Position numbers and translations under genes: made by a program | Shown: piece after piece, positions 43,406-51,539 of the stretch | How the letters are laid out: every line of letters begins with the position of its first letter | How positions within the stretch are numbered: the stretch's first letter is position 1 | Notes under the pieces: model-generated | The model's database searches: none | What the model was told of the DNA's origin: nothing | What the model saw: the letters and a program-made list of their open reading frames with translations, nothing else | Assembly: GCA_019637685.1 (NCBI GenBank) | Contig: JAHBVF010000006.1 | Coordinates: forward strand, 170,199 to 234,198 | Length of the DNA: 64,000 nucleotides | Direction: 5' to 3' | DNA from: Caldilineaceae bacterium | Lineage (GTDB): Bacteria; Chloroflexota; Anaerolineae; Caldilineales; Caldilineaceae

Positions 43406-44368
43406 CTACAGCCCAACATTCCTTCTTTTTTCCAATGCTTCGATGCGTTCGGTCTGACTGACGATCAACTCAGCCAGGAAACCGACGAGAAAGAGCAGGA
43501 CACTGATCACAGCCAGAATGCCCGCGGCAATAAAAATAGGCCGTTGCTGGGTGTCGGTGAAGACATACAGACCGGTCAGATAGAGAAAAGTCAACAGACT
43601 AAGGACGATACCCCCCAGCCCCAGCCCGCCAAAGAAACGCATAGGCGCGCGGCTGAAAGTGAGCAGGAATTTGACCACCAACACATCCAGCAGGCTGATG
43701 GGAATCCGGCTGAATCCGAATTTGCTGCTGCCGGCAGGCCGGGGTTTGTAGGGCGTTTTCACCTCGCCCAGCCGAAAGCCCTGATGCGCGGCAATCATCA
43801 ACAAAAAACGGTGCCAGTCCGAACGCAGGGGCGGGAAATTCTCGATCACCTCGCGGCGCATGGCTTTAATCCAATTGCCGTCGTGGACTTTCACACCGGC
43901 CAGATTGCGCATGACGATATTGTAGATGGCACTGGCAAAGACCTTTCCATCCTTGCGCCCCTGTCGCCACCCCGCCACCACATCCAAATCGTTGGCTTCC
44001 ATATAGCGCACCAGTGTGGGCACATCCACCAGCGGGTCGGATTCCATATCGCCAGGGATCAAAATGACAATCTCGCCGCGGCTGGCGTTGAACATTTTTT
44101 GCAGGCCGGCGGTCATTCCCTGGCTGCGTCGGTTGGTAAAAACCTGGAGCAGCGGATATTTCGTTTGCAACTCAGCCAGCAGCCCATCTGTGCCATCGCC
44201 AGAGCCGTCGTTGACAACCAGCACTTCGCCCACACAGCCCAGTTCGGCATAGGCGGCAAAAGATCGCTCTACAACCTGGACAATCGTGCCAGCTTCGTCT
44301 CTGGCGGGCACAACCACAGAAACATACGGCTGGGTCGAAGGCGAAAGGGGATCAGTTTCTTGGGTCAA
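43406..44368 (-). CDS. Glycosyltransferase family 2 with C-terminal membrane anchor
   Basis: A 320-residue GT2 protein: [33 protein letters not shown], then [11 protein letters not shown] (metal site region) and [27 protein letters not shown]. Two transmembrane helices lie at the C-terminus ([47 protein letters not shown]), as in bactoprenol-glucosyl/DPM1-like enzymes. Its start overlaps the stop of the polysaccharide-deacetylase-like gene by four bases, so the two are co-translated and probably act on the same glycan. Confidence 0.9.
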   Translation of the reverse strand: MTQETDPLSPSTQPYVSVVVPARDEAGTIVQVVERSFAAYAELGCVGEVLVVNDGSGDGTDGLLAELQTKYPLLQVFTNRRSQGMTAGLQKMFNASRGEIVILIPGDMESDPLVDVPTLVRYMEANDLDVVAGWRQGRKDGKVFASAIYNIVMRNLAGVKVHDGNWIKAMRREVIENFPPLRSDWHRFLLMIAAHQGFRLGEVKTPYKPRPAGSSKFGFSRIPISLLDVLVVKFLLTFSRAPMRFFGGLGLGGIVLSLLTFLYLTGLYVFTDTQQRPIFIAAGILAVISVLLFLVGFLAELIVSQTERIEALEKRRNVGL

Positions 44369-45102
44369 GATTCTTTCTTTCTATAGACGGTGGAATTGGA
44401 GGCAACTGACAATTCCACCTCCCGTGTGCGGCCGTCGATAAAATCGTAGAGCGTCTGCACGGGTGGAACGGCCTGCTCCCGCCACCAGATGGGATGGATG
44501 AGAAGATGTAAGGGTTGTCCTGTTTGAAAGGCGTGGCTTTCCAGCGGCTGGCCAAACCGCCAAAGCCCCCGAGACTCGGCCAGGTAATGAATCTGTTTGG
44601 TGAAGTGATTCATATACGTGTGCAGACGGGGGGCTGTCAACGATTGATCACTGCCCACCACAAAGGGCGGTGGTCGGTGGATACTGACGACCGGCACTTC
44701 CACGCCAAACCACTCTTCCACCATCCGTGCCTCACGCCCACACTGGCGATTCAACTCTTCCACGCTGGCGTCAGGATAGGCAGCACAATCAAAATGTAGC
44801 CCCAGCCGATGGCCCATTGCCAGAAGTTCATTTATCATCCGGCTGCCATCCGACGAAAACGGGTTGTAATGTTCAGTGCGGACAAGGACGAAAAAGGTAG
44901 AAAATATCCCCATCTCCGCCTCGATCCGCGCCATACGCAGCGCCGCGGTCAGGTCAAAATCGATGTCGTGGCGCAGAAGTACGAAACGCTTCCCACGCGC
45001 CAATAGGCACTGGGCGTCCTCAAACCTTGCCGGCTCATACCCGGATTCCAGTAAAGCAGTCAACAGGACCCGATAGTCCTCGTATGTGAAACACAAGCCC
45101 AT
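44365..45102 (-). CDS. Polysaccharide deacetylase-like (NodB-fold) protein
   Basis: A 245-residue protein; ATG 45102 is preferred because [22 protein letters not shown] is the usual opening of this group. Metal-site markers are [25 protein letters not shown] (the D-I-D of the NodB fold) and [14 protein letters not shown] second conserved patch is [13 protein letters not shown]. It probably removes an acyl group from, or otherwise edits, a surface glycan. It is coupled to the GT2 gene. A hairpin followed by T residues lies directly upstream of its start and may attenuate it or end the previous transcript. Confidence 0.8.
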   Translation of the reverse strand: MGLCFTYEDYRVLLTALLESGYEPARFEDAQCLLARGKRFVLLRHDIDFDLTAALRMARIEAEMGIFSTFFVLVRTEHYNPFSSDGSRMINELLAMGHRLGLHFDCAAYPDASVEELNRQCGREARMVEEWFGVEVPVVSIHRPPPFVVGSDQSLTAPRLHTYMNHFTKQIHYLAESRGLWRFGQPLESHAFQTGQPLHLLIHPIWWREQAVPPVQTLYDFIDGRTREVELSVASNSTVYRKKES

Positions 45103-45130
45103 TCTTATCAGGTCCCTCAATGTACCGGAC

Positions 45131-45172
45131 AAAAAGTAGTGGCTGGAACCCATTTGCTGGCCCAGCCACTAC
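45131..45172 (-). terminator. Rho-independent terminator, minus strand
   Basis: The perfect 11-bp stem GTAGTGGCTGG/CCAGCCACTAC is followed by five T on the minus strand. It lies about 150 bases beyond the STAND ATPase stop, and just downstream of a TATAAT (45184-45189, minus). It ends the ATPase transcript or attenuates the deacetylase-like gene. Confidence 0.75.
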
Positions 45173-45324
45173 GGGATTCTTCTATTATACTCGACAGACC
45201 TGCCTGACAGGAATTTCGCGCTTGTTCGACACCTCTACGGCCAGGACAAGAAAGACATCAAAACTCAATCTTCTGGCAGACGGCAGTGTACGGGGCGAGC
45301 CGGTTCCCGATCAGCCATTCCCCA

Positions 45325-46659
45325 TCAATAGACGCCCTCCCCACTGGCAGAAATTTCTGCATTCTCTGCGTCCAGTTGCTGCATCTGTTCCCTGGCAACT
45401 TCCAGCGCCTGCCGGGTCTCCTTCAATTGTTGCAACAGCGAACCGGGCACCTGTTCACCATAGGTGTTACGCTGGACCACCAAATCCTCCATTTGCTGCT
45501 GAAGAAGAAGAATCTCTTTTTGCAGATATTGCAATTCAAAGCGGCGTCCTTCGGTCAGAAGTGCTGCAACATTTTCGTCGCTCACCTTGGAATGGATCTG
45601 GCGGGCCAGATTATTCTGGTTGTCAATCACCCAGCGGCGCAGAAATTCATTGCCCACGGCCCATCCACCGTGGATTTGGCGCAGATAGCCCAATTTGTGC
45701 ATCCCATAAATGAAGTTCTCCAGAACAGAAGCAGATGCAATGTCAAGATCGCTCTGAAGGGTCTCCTCATCCACAACGCCGTGTCGGGTTACCGCCAACA
45801 AAATCTGGCGTTCGGTAGGGGATAGATGATCGTAATCGACTTGCAGAAAGCCAGCCAGAAGGTGATCCGCCTGTAAATCCTTGGACTCCACAGGCCGCAG
45901 CCGGCCAACCCCAGGTTTGTCAGCCACAAAGAGCCGATGGCAAAGGAACTGGATTAGGTAGGGATGGCGATGCGTAAATACCATAATATCTTCGAGCACA
46001 CTATCATCTACCGTCACCTCTATCTCATTCTGTTCCTGATGGATAAGCGCCTGGGCTGCTTCTACATCCAGACTCCACAGGTTGACCAGATTGAAGCCAA
46101 AAAGGAAGGGACTTGTCAACCAATCCCGCATCATTTCGTTGAGCTGCATCAATTGCTTGGTGGCAGTCAGAATTGTGCGGTGTTCGCCCTGTTGCAAGGA
46201 ACGCCGTAGCCGTGCCAGCGCCCGGTTATCGTGGCGGGCAACATTGATAAGCGCTTCCCCTTCGTCGATAAGCAACAGCAACTGCTTGCCCTGGCTGCTC
46301 AACGTGCGCTGGATGGATCGGAGAATCCTGCGGACATCCATCTCTTCCAGGGCAGGAATGTCTACGCCCAGGGCCTCAAAGCGTTCGGTCTCGTCCTCAA
46401 CAGAAATAAAGAGTTCGTAGGCCAGATCAGAAGCAGACTCGCAGGCTTCAATGTTCCAAAAAAGAGGGACGAGAGAAGAGTCAGGGTCCTGGTCTGCCAG
46501 CCATTCCAACTGACGCAGCACCGATGTCTTGCCCATACGGCGCGTGCCCACAAGCCAGATGGCCGAGTCTTTTGTGTTCAAGAGGTGATCGAGAAGCTTG
46601 TGGCGGCCGTAGTGGTCTGGCCCCCTCAGCCACCGTCCAACAATAAATGGGTTACGCAT
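45325..46659 (-). CDS. AAA/STAND-type ATPase with C-terminal coiled coil
   Basis: A 444-residue cytosolic protein. It opens with the nSTAND pattern MRNPFIVGRWLRGPDHYGRHKLLD; Walker A is GTRRMGKTS (K44) and Walker B LLLLIDEGEAL (D132, E133). A helical lid and winged-helix region (TERQILLAVTRHGVVDEETLQSDL) follow. About residues 375-440 are Gln/Glu-rich and predicted coiled coil. The P-loop type (RRxGKTS/T) is the same as in the C-terminal ATPase of the next upstream gene, 101 bases away on the same strand. The two are likely paralogues in one operon, with signalling or assembly roles. No effector domain is seen. Confidence 0.8.
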   Translation of the reverse strand: MRNPFIVGRWLRGPDHYGRHKLLDHLLNTKDSAIWLVGTRRMGKTSVLRQLEWLADQDPDSSLVPLFWNIEACESASDLAYELFISVEDETERFEALGVDIPALEEMDVRRILRSIQRTLSSQGKQLLLLIDEGEALINVARHDNRALARLRRSLQQGEHRTILTATKQLMQLNEMMRDWLTSPFLFGFNLVNLWSLDVEAAQALIHQEQNEIEVTVDDSVLEDIMVFTHRHPYLIQFLCHRLFVADKPGVGRLRPVESKDLQADHLLAGFLQVDYDHLSPTERQILLAVTRHGVVDEETLQSDLDIASASVLENFIYGMHKLGYLRQIHGGWAVGNEFLRRWVIDNQNNLARQIHSKVSDENVAALLTEGRRFELQYLQKEILLLQQQMEDLVVQRNTYGEQVPGSLLQQLKETRQALEVAREQMQQLDAENAEISASGEGVY

Positions 46660-46760
46660 CTTTTACTCGAATTCCATGATTGACCTTCAAACAATCCGAC
46701 CACCTAAATTTAAGTATGGACAACTCGAGGCCCATTACGCACACAGGGGTTTTCCCCAGG

Positions 46761-49700
46761 CTACGAGCCAGCAGGCGGCAAGACAGAAGCACCCTCTGCC
46801 TCGTCCATTTTGTCAATTTCAACCGAGTCCCCATCCGCTACAGAGCCAACGTCCCGGTGATCTTCCTCTTCTTTCTCTGCCTCTGCCTCATCCGCGGCCA
46901 GATGTCCATTGCGTTTATTGGCTGCCGCAATGCCCGCGTGGAGATCATTGCCCACTCCCTCGATATGCTCGTTGGCATACTCCACATCATCCAGCCTGAT
47001 TTGCCGCCTGCCCTCTGCAAGCATATGGTTCACAGCTTCCAGCGCATACTGTTGCAGCCGATAAGGTTTCCCTCCACTTTGTTCCAAAATGTATTCCAGC
47101 GCGGCTGGTTCGTAATCATAGAAACCTCGGATGGGTTCGGTCAGCAGTTCAATTGCCTGCTCCCGGGCAAAGGGCTGCAATTCAATTTCGTTGAACAGGT
47201 TGTACCACGGGCTTTCAATGCGATCCCAATCTTTGCTGATCTGAATGCCCGCCACCACTGCACCCAGCGTGGCAGCAAAATCCCGCATAAAGATGCGCCG
47301 CAACCGCTGCTGTACAATACGATTGTATCCGCTCATTACATCCATTTCGTCCATGAGCAGAATAATACGAAGCTGTTTGAGCGGGTAACGCTTGGCCGCA
47401 TAGGAATGCAATATTCGAATCAAATCCCGCAGATCACGGCTAAATTCCCGATCGGTGTAATTGGCGTCGGCTGTCTGATAGTAGAGAAAATCAGACAGAT
47501 TCGGACGGATCTCTTCATTTGAGTTGGCAAGCGTCAAGGAGCCGCTCAATATCTCTTCCATCAGAAAGTGGAAAAAGCTCTCTTCGGCCGTCCCTTCCAA
47601 ATCGATGTAAAGCGGGATAAACCAATAATCTGGATCATCCACTTCCCGCAGGCGGCTGGATAGCTGGTAGAGCAGCGTCGTCTTGCCAATCCGGCGTTCC
47701 CCGTGAATCATAATACTGTTGTTGTGCAGGGTGTCTACGATTCTTTGGAGCAAATCATAACGACCGAAGAACATATCCTCCCGCCGCACTGGTTCGCCGC
47801 TGACAAAGGGGTTGAAACCGCGGCTCACCGCGTCTCTGGCCCGCCGCCGGGTACGCGAAATCTCTGTCACCGAATAGGCCGCGCCGGCCAGGGCAACCAG
47901 GCCAGTCACCATCAGCGCCACAAAATAGTCTTGACGAATGGGGGGCAGAAAAGGCAGATCGATGATTGCAGGCGGCGCGATCAAATCCAGGCTCAATCTC
48001 ACCACATCAGAATAGTTGAATGCCTGATCCCTGGCCTGAAGTTCTACATTGAGCAGCCCTGTGTTCATGTCAGTAAGTATCAAGCTGTCATCAGCCACCA
48101 CTTGCCATGAACCGATCTCACCCGGTCGGCTCAACCGGTATAGCACGGCCAGGTCTTTGCGCGCCGTATACAGATCGCCGGCCACATAATTAACAAATAT
48201 CTCGCCGCCGGCCTCTACCTGAACGCTTTCCATACCGGAAAGAATGGGCGTGCCCCCCACCCGTTCAAAGCGAATCCAGGGCGCGGTTTTCTCTGGGCGG
48301 TATAAAGTCAAGCCATCCCGGCCACCGAACCAATAGCTATCGCCGGAACGGCCAATCGCCAGAATAGCCGCGCGGGGCAGGACAGTATCCACCACCAGTG
48401 CATCCCACGTGCGTCCATCAAAACGGCTGACGCCACCTTCGCTGCCAATCCAGAGAGAGCCATCCACCGGATCTGTATAGAATCGATAAAGCAGTTTACT
48501 GGGAAGATTGGCCTGTTCGGTCAGGTCGTGCCATTCCCGATTGTCCCAATAGCTGATGCCTGCCAGATCAACGCCCACCCACACGCCGCCGCTGGTATTT
48601 GGGTCCGCGGCCAGGGCCACTATCGGGCCAGAGAGCAATCCACCTACGCTATCGGGCTGGCTGACGTGATGCTGCCAACTGCCGTCCACCTCCCGCACAT
48701 AGAGACCGTCGGCCAGTGTTCCTACCCAGAGACGGCGCAATGAGTCTATCGTCATCGCTTTGATATGGCGCCCGCTCACTTGGGGAACTTCCTCGATTGA
48801 TTCGTGTTCCACATCATAAAAGGCCAGACCCTTGTCAGTCCCAATCCAAAGGCCAAAGTTCTCGCCCAGGAGTGTGGTCACTAATTCTGATGGGAGTGAG
48901 CCAAGCGAGACAGGCCGCTCCCATTCATCTTTTGCCTTATTATATAAGGCAAGACCCGTGTGTGTGCCAGCCCAAATGGCCCCGTGATAGTCACGGGTCA
49001 GGGCGCTGATGGCATTCGACGGTAGCTGACTGTTAGATGTGTCGTATATTTTTTCGCTTTCCTGGCCTGGGCCAGTCGACTTCAGGCGAATGCCTGCATT
49101 TGATGTGCCAATCCAGAGCTGGGCATCATCGCTGCTTTCCAAAGCTGAAATACGGTTGATGCCTGGAAAAGCCACATTGTCGGCCAGTTCTTTGACCCAC
49201 ATTGTTTCGTCGAATCGAAAGACACCTGATTTAGTGCCAAACCAGATCAGGCCGTCCTCATCCACAGCCACGGCCTGCACAAAGGGTGTTGTCAGACCGA
49301 TTTCACCCTCGCCGGAAAAGGCGACGAGCGCGGATCTGTCCAACACACGGAACGGGCCATTCCCCCCGGTCCCGCCCCATACAACACCCGACGCATCGCC
49401 AGCCAGCGAGGCAATGGGGGCCGGGCTGGTCAACTGCAAAACTTCTGTTGAAATACCCGTCCAAATGCCCGTAGCCGGTTCGCGCCAGGCCAGTTTGCCA
49501 TCAGCCGCAACCCAGACAGGCCCCGTGGGATCGGCCCATAGCGCGGTGACGTCTGTCCCCGGCACGCCTTCTGCAACCGTAACCGCTTGCCATTGATCCC
49601 GCTGGTGGATCCAGAGACCCTCTACTGTTCCCACCCAGATTGTGTTGGCCTGGCTTTCCAGAGCCTGCACCCGTACGCCCCGCAGAAATTCAACCTCTAC

Positions 49701-50195
49701 CGCGGCTGACTCATCCCACACATACAAACCACTATCCGAGCCAATCCATATCTGCGCTTCTACCGACATCAGCGTGTGGATAGCACCGGGCAGATCCATC
49801 ACTTTTGTCCAGGTTGTGCCATCCCACGAAATCACATCCCCGTCGCTCGTGCCAGCCCAAATCTTGCCGGTGACAGCGCTGGCAATCAGCACATTCACAC
49901 TGCCCGAAAATGAATAATCTTCAGGGCGATAGTTCGTCCATTCGCCATTAAAGCGGCTGATGCCCGCGTCTGTGCCAAACCAAATTTGCCCTGTAGCGGG
50001 AAGAATCGCCAATACGTTATTTGAGGCCAGACCATCTTCCCGTCGATAGGTCTTCCACGGTGACAAGATATTGGCCTGGGCAGAGACGAGAACCGGTTGC
50101 AAAAGAACGCTGAGAAGCCCCAAGGCAAAAAGCCATCGGGAAATACCGACGTAAGAAATCTGCAACGAGAAGGGGGGCCGGTTTTGCATATCCAT
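46761..50195 (-). CDS. Membrane sensor: two-component-type beta-propeller fused to AAA/STAND ATPase
   Basis: A 1144-residue protein. After a signal anchor (about 18-40, WLFALGLLSVLLQPVLVSAQA) come Reg_prop propeller repeats to about residue 640 (IWFGTDAGISRFNGEW; IWAGTSDGDVISWDG; LWIGTDKGLAFYD). A Y_Y_Y-like beta domain spans about 645-750, and a transmembrane helix about 755-778 (FVALMVTGLVALAGAAYSV). The cytosolic part opens GFNPFVSGEPVRREDMFFGRYDLL and holds an ATPase: Walker A GERRIGKTT (K838), Walker B ILLMDEMD (D949, E950), then a winged-helix region and an acidic tail. This layout is that of a hybrid histidine kinase sensor, with an ATPase in place of the kinase. The ligand is unknown. 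Confidence 0.88.
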   Translation of the reverse strand: MDMQNRPPFSLQISYVGISRWLFALGLLSVLLQPVLVSAQANILSPWKTYRREDGLASNNVLAILPATGQIWFGTDAGISRFNGEWTNYRPEDYSFSGSVNVLIASAVTGKIWAGTSDGDVISWDGTTWTKVMDLPGAIHTLMSVEAQIWIGSDSGLYVWDESAAVEVEFLRGVRVQALESQANTIWVGTVEGLWIHQRDQWQAVTVAEGVPGTDVTALWADPTGPVWVAADGKLAWREPATGIWTGISTEVLQLTSPAPIASLAGDASGVVWGGTGGNGPFRVLDRSALVAFSGEGEIGLTTPFVQAVAVDEDGLIWFGTKSGVFRFDETMWVKELADNVAFPGINRISALESSDDAQLWIGTSNAGIRLKSTGPGQESEKIYDTSNSQLPSNAISALTRDYHGAIWAGTHTGLALYNKAKDEWERPVSLGSLPSELVTTLLGENFGLWIGTDKGLAFYDVEHESIEEVPQVSGRHIKAMTIDSLRRLWVGTLADGLYVREVDGSWQHHVSQPDSVGGLLSGPIVALAADPNTSGGVWVGVDLAGISYWDNREWHDLTEQANLPSKLLYRFYTDPVDGSLWIGSEGGVSRFDGRTWDALVVDTVLPRAAILAIGRSGDSYWFGGRDGLTLYRPEKTAPWIRFERVGGTPILSGMESVQVEAGGEIFVNYVAGDLYTARKDLAVLYRLSRPGEIGSWQVVADDSLILTDMNTGLLNVELQARDQAFNYSDVVRLSLDLIAPPAIIDLPFLPPIRQDYFVALMVTGLVALAGAAYSVTEISRTRRRARDAVSRGFNPFVSGEPVRREDMFFGRYDLLQRIVDTLHNNSIMIHGERRIGKTTLLYQLSSRLREVDDPDYWFIPLYIDLEGTAEESFFHFLMEEILSGSLTLANSNEEIRPNLSDFLYYQTADANYTDREFSRDLRDLIRILHSYAAKRYPLKQLRIILLMDEMDVMSGYNRIVQQRLRRIFMRDFAATLGAVVAGIQISKDWDRIESPWYNLFNEIELQPFAREQAIELLTEPIRGFYDYEPAALEYILEQSGGKPYRLQQYALEAVNHMLAEGRRQIRLDDVEYANEHIEGVGNDLHAGIAAANKRNGHLAADEAEAEKEEEDHRDVGSVADGDSVEIDKMDEAEGASVLPPAGS

Positions 50196-50592
50196 ACCGT
50201 TTCCTTATTCTGCCATTCAAGTGAATTGTGCGTGATTTAGTGCAATAACTGTGGTCGAAAAGCCGTTCATCAGCCTTACAGGACTAAGAAATGCCCGCAG
50301 TAATATGGATAGTTAACTAACCAATTCTATGCTATAGTTACCGTCTATAGAAAGAATAGCCATTAATGAATAGTATAAATTTGACGACCATCCAATACTA
50401 ATATACGAAAAATGACAACGGCAACAACAATAAAATTACGTAAGTTTCTTCGACTAATACAAAGAATACAGCAAGGTAAAGGTTTTGTCAAACATATTTG
50501 TTTTGTTTTTTTACTTATTGTACAGATACATGGGTAACCTCAACACACTGTATTATCAGGTGTTTTGGTTACAGGATCAGGAGAGTAGCAAG
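50196..50592. other. AT-rich divergent intergenic region
   Basis: This stretch between the propeller-ATPase gene (minus) and the LysM gene (plus) is clearly more AT-rich than the window average. It should hold both promoters; several weak -10-like boxes are visible (TATAAA, TAATAT), but none with a convincing -35 partner. No gene or repeat was recognised. Confidence 0.4.
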
Positions 50593-51462
50593 ATGGCAAT
50601 CCCGAGCCATATGAACAATTTCTTCCACCTGATGGGCCGGTACCAATGCAATCTTCTTCCCATTTTGCTGGTTGTAGTGACCCTATTTGTCCTTCCCTTC
50701 AGCCAAGCCGATGTATATGCTCAGGATGGTACGACGGTGCATATAGTCACGCCGGGCGAGAATCTGTCATCAATCGCCCGTCGCTACAATGTGTCTGTCG
50801 CCGTATTGATGGGCTACAACAGCATTCGGAACGCGAACCTGATTCGGCCAGGACAGCGCATTCTCATTCCAAACACCATACACCCCCAGTCCACAAGCAC
50901 ATCGCCTGCCCTCCCTTCGGCACAGCCCACCAGGTATTCAAGAGATCTGTCTGTGGAGAGCCAGACAATCCGACCAACACCCGTTCCGATAACAGCTATC
51001 GCTACCAGTATCCCGCCAAGCCGGGGAGGAGCGACAGGGTTCACCACAATCGGTGAACCAGTCTATACTGTGCGCCGGGGTGATACTCTCTCCGGCATTG
51101 CAGCCCAATTTGGTGTGAGTATCACCGGTATTTCCAGACGCAACAATCTGCGCTCGATGATCATTTACGTCTCCCAACGGCTGATCATTCCGACGACCAG
51201 TTCGGCTCCCCTGCCATTCCCAACGGTCAGACCGTCCGCTCAGGAAAGTCAAATGCATGTACCCGTGGCAACGCCCGTGCAGGTGACAACGCCGATTCAG
51301 GGAGAAACACCCGCGGCCCCGGCAACACCTGTGCCTGTCGTGACAGACGTGCCAACCGCAACACCCCACTCGACCGCGGAACCGGCTAGTGACCCATTCC
51401 CTACTTTTCTGCCCCCGGTCAAGGCCACGGTCACGCCAACCCCAGGCGGCCCTTTGCAGTAA
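50593..51462 (+). CDS. Secreted protein with two LysM domains
   Basis: A 289-residue protein; ATG 50593 follows AGGAG by about 10 bases. A signal peptide (LLPILLVVVTLFVLPFSQADVYA) is followed by LysM 1 (VHIVTPGENLSSIARRYNVSVAVLMGYNSI...GQRILIP) and LysM 2 (VYTVRRGDTLSGIAAQFGVSITGISRRNNL...SQRLIIP), joined by a Ser/Pro linker. A Pro/Thr/Val-rich tail has no catalytic domain. LysM modules bind peptidoglycan or other GlcNAc glycans, so this is a wall-binding protein. It is divergent from the propeller-ATPase gene, an arrangement that may reflect shared control. The stop region carries a 13-base tandem duplication (GCAGTAATTTGTT). Confidence 0.88.
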   Translation: MAIPSHMNNFFHLMGRYQCNLLPILLVVVTLFVLPFSQADVYAQDGTTVHIVTPGENLSSIARRYNVSVAVLMGYNSIRNANLIRPGQRILIPNTIHPQSTSTSPALPSAQPTRYSRDLSVESQTIRPTPVPITAIATSIPPSRGGATGFTTIGEPVYTVRRGDTLSGIAAQFGVSITGISRRNNLRSMIIYVSQRLIIPTTSSAPLPFPTVRPSAQESQMHVPVATPVQVTTPIQGETPAAPATPVPVVTDVPTATPHSTAEPASDPFPTFLPPVKATVTPTPGGPLQ

Positions 51463-51539
51463 TTTGTTGCAGTAATTTGTTAGGGACTTCGTCTGCACGG
51501 ACTTTATCAAGCTGCTTGGGGCAAACGACCAGATACAAA

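Noticed and set aside
45195..45211. A fourth REP palindrome (CAGACCTGCCTGACAGG)
   Set aside because: It shares only part of one arm with the RAYT palindromes and has no proper second arm.
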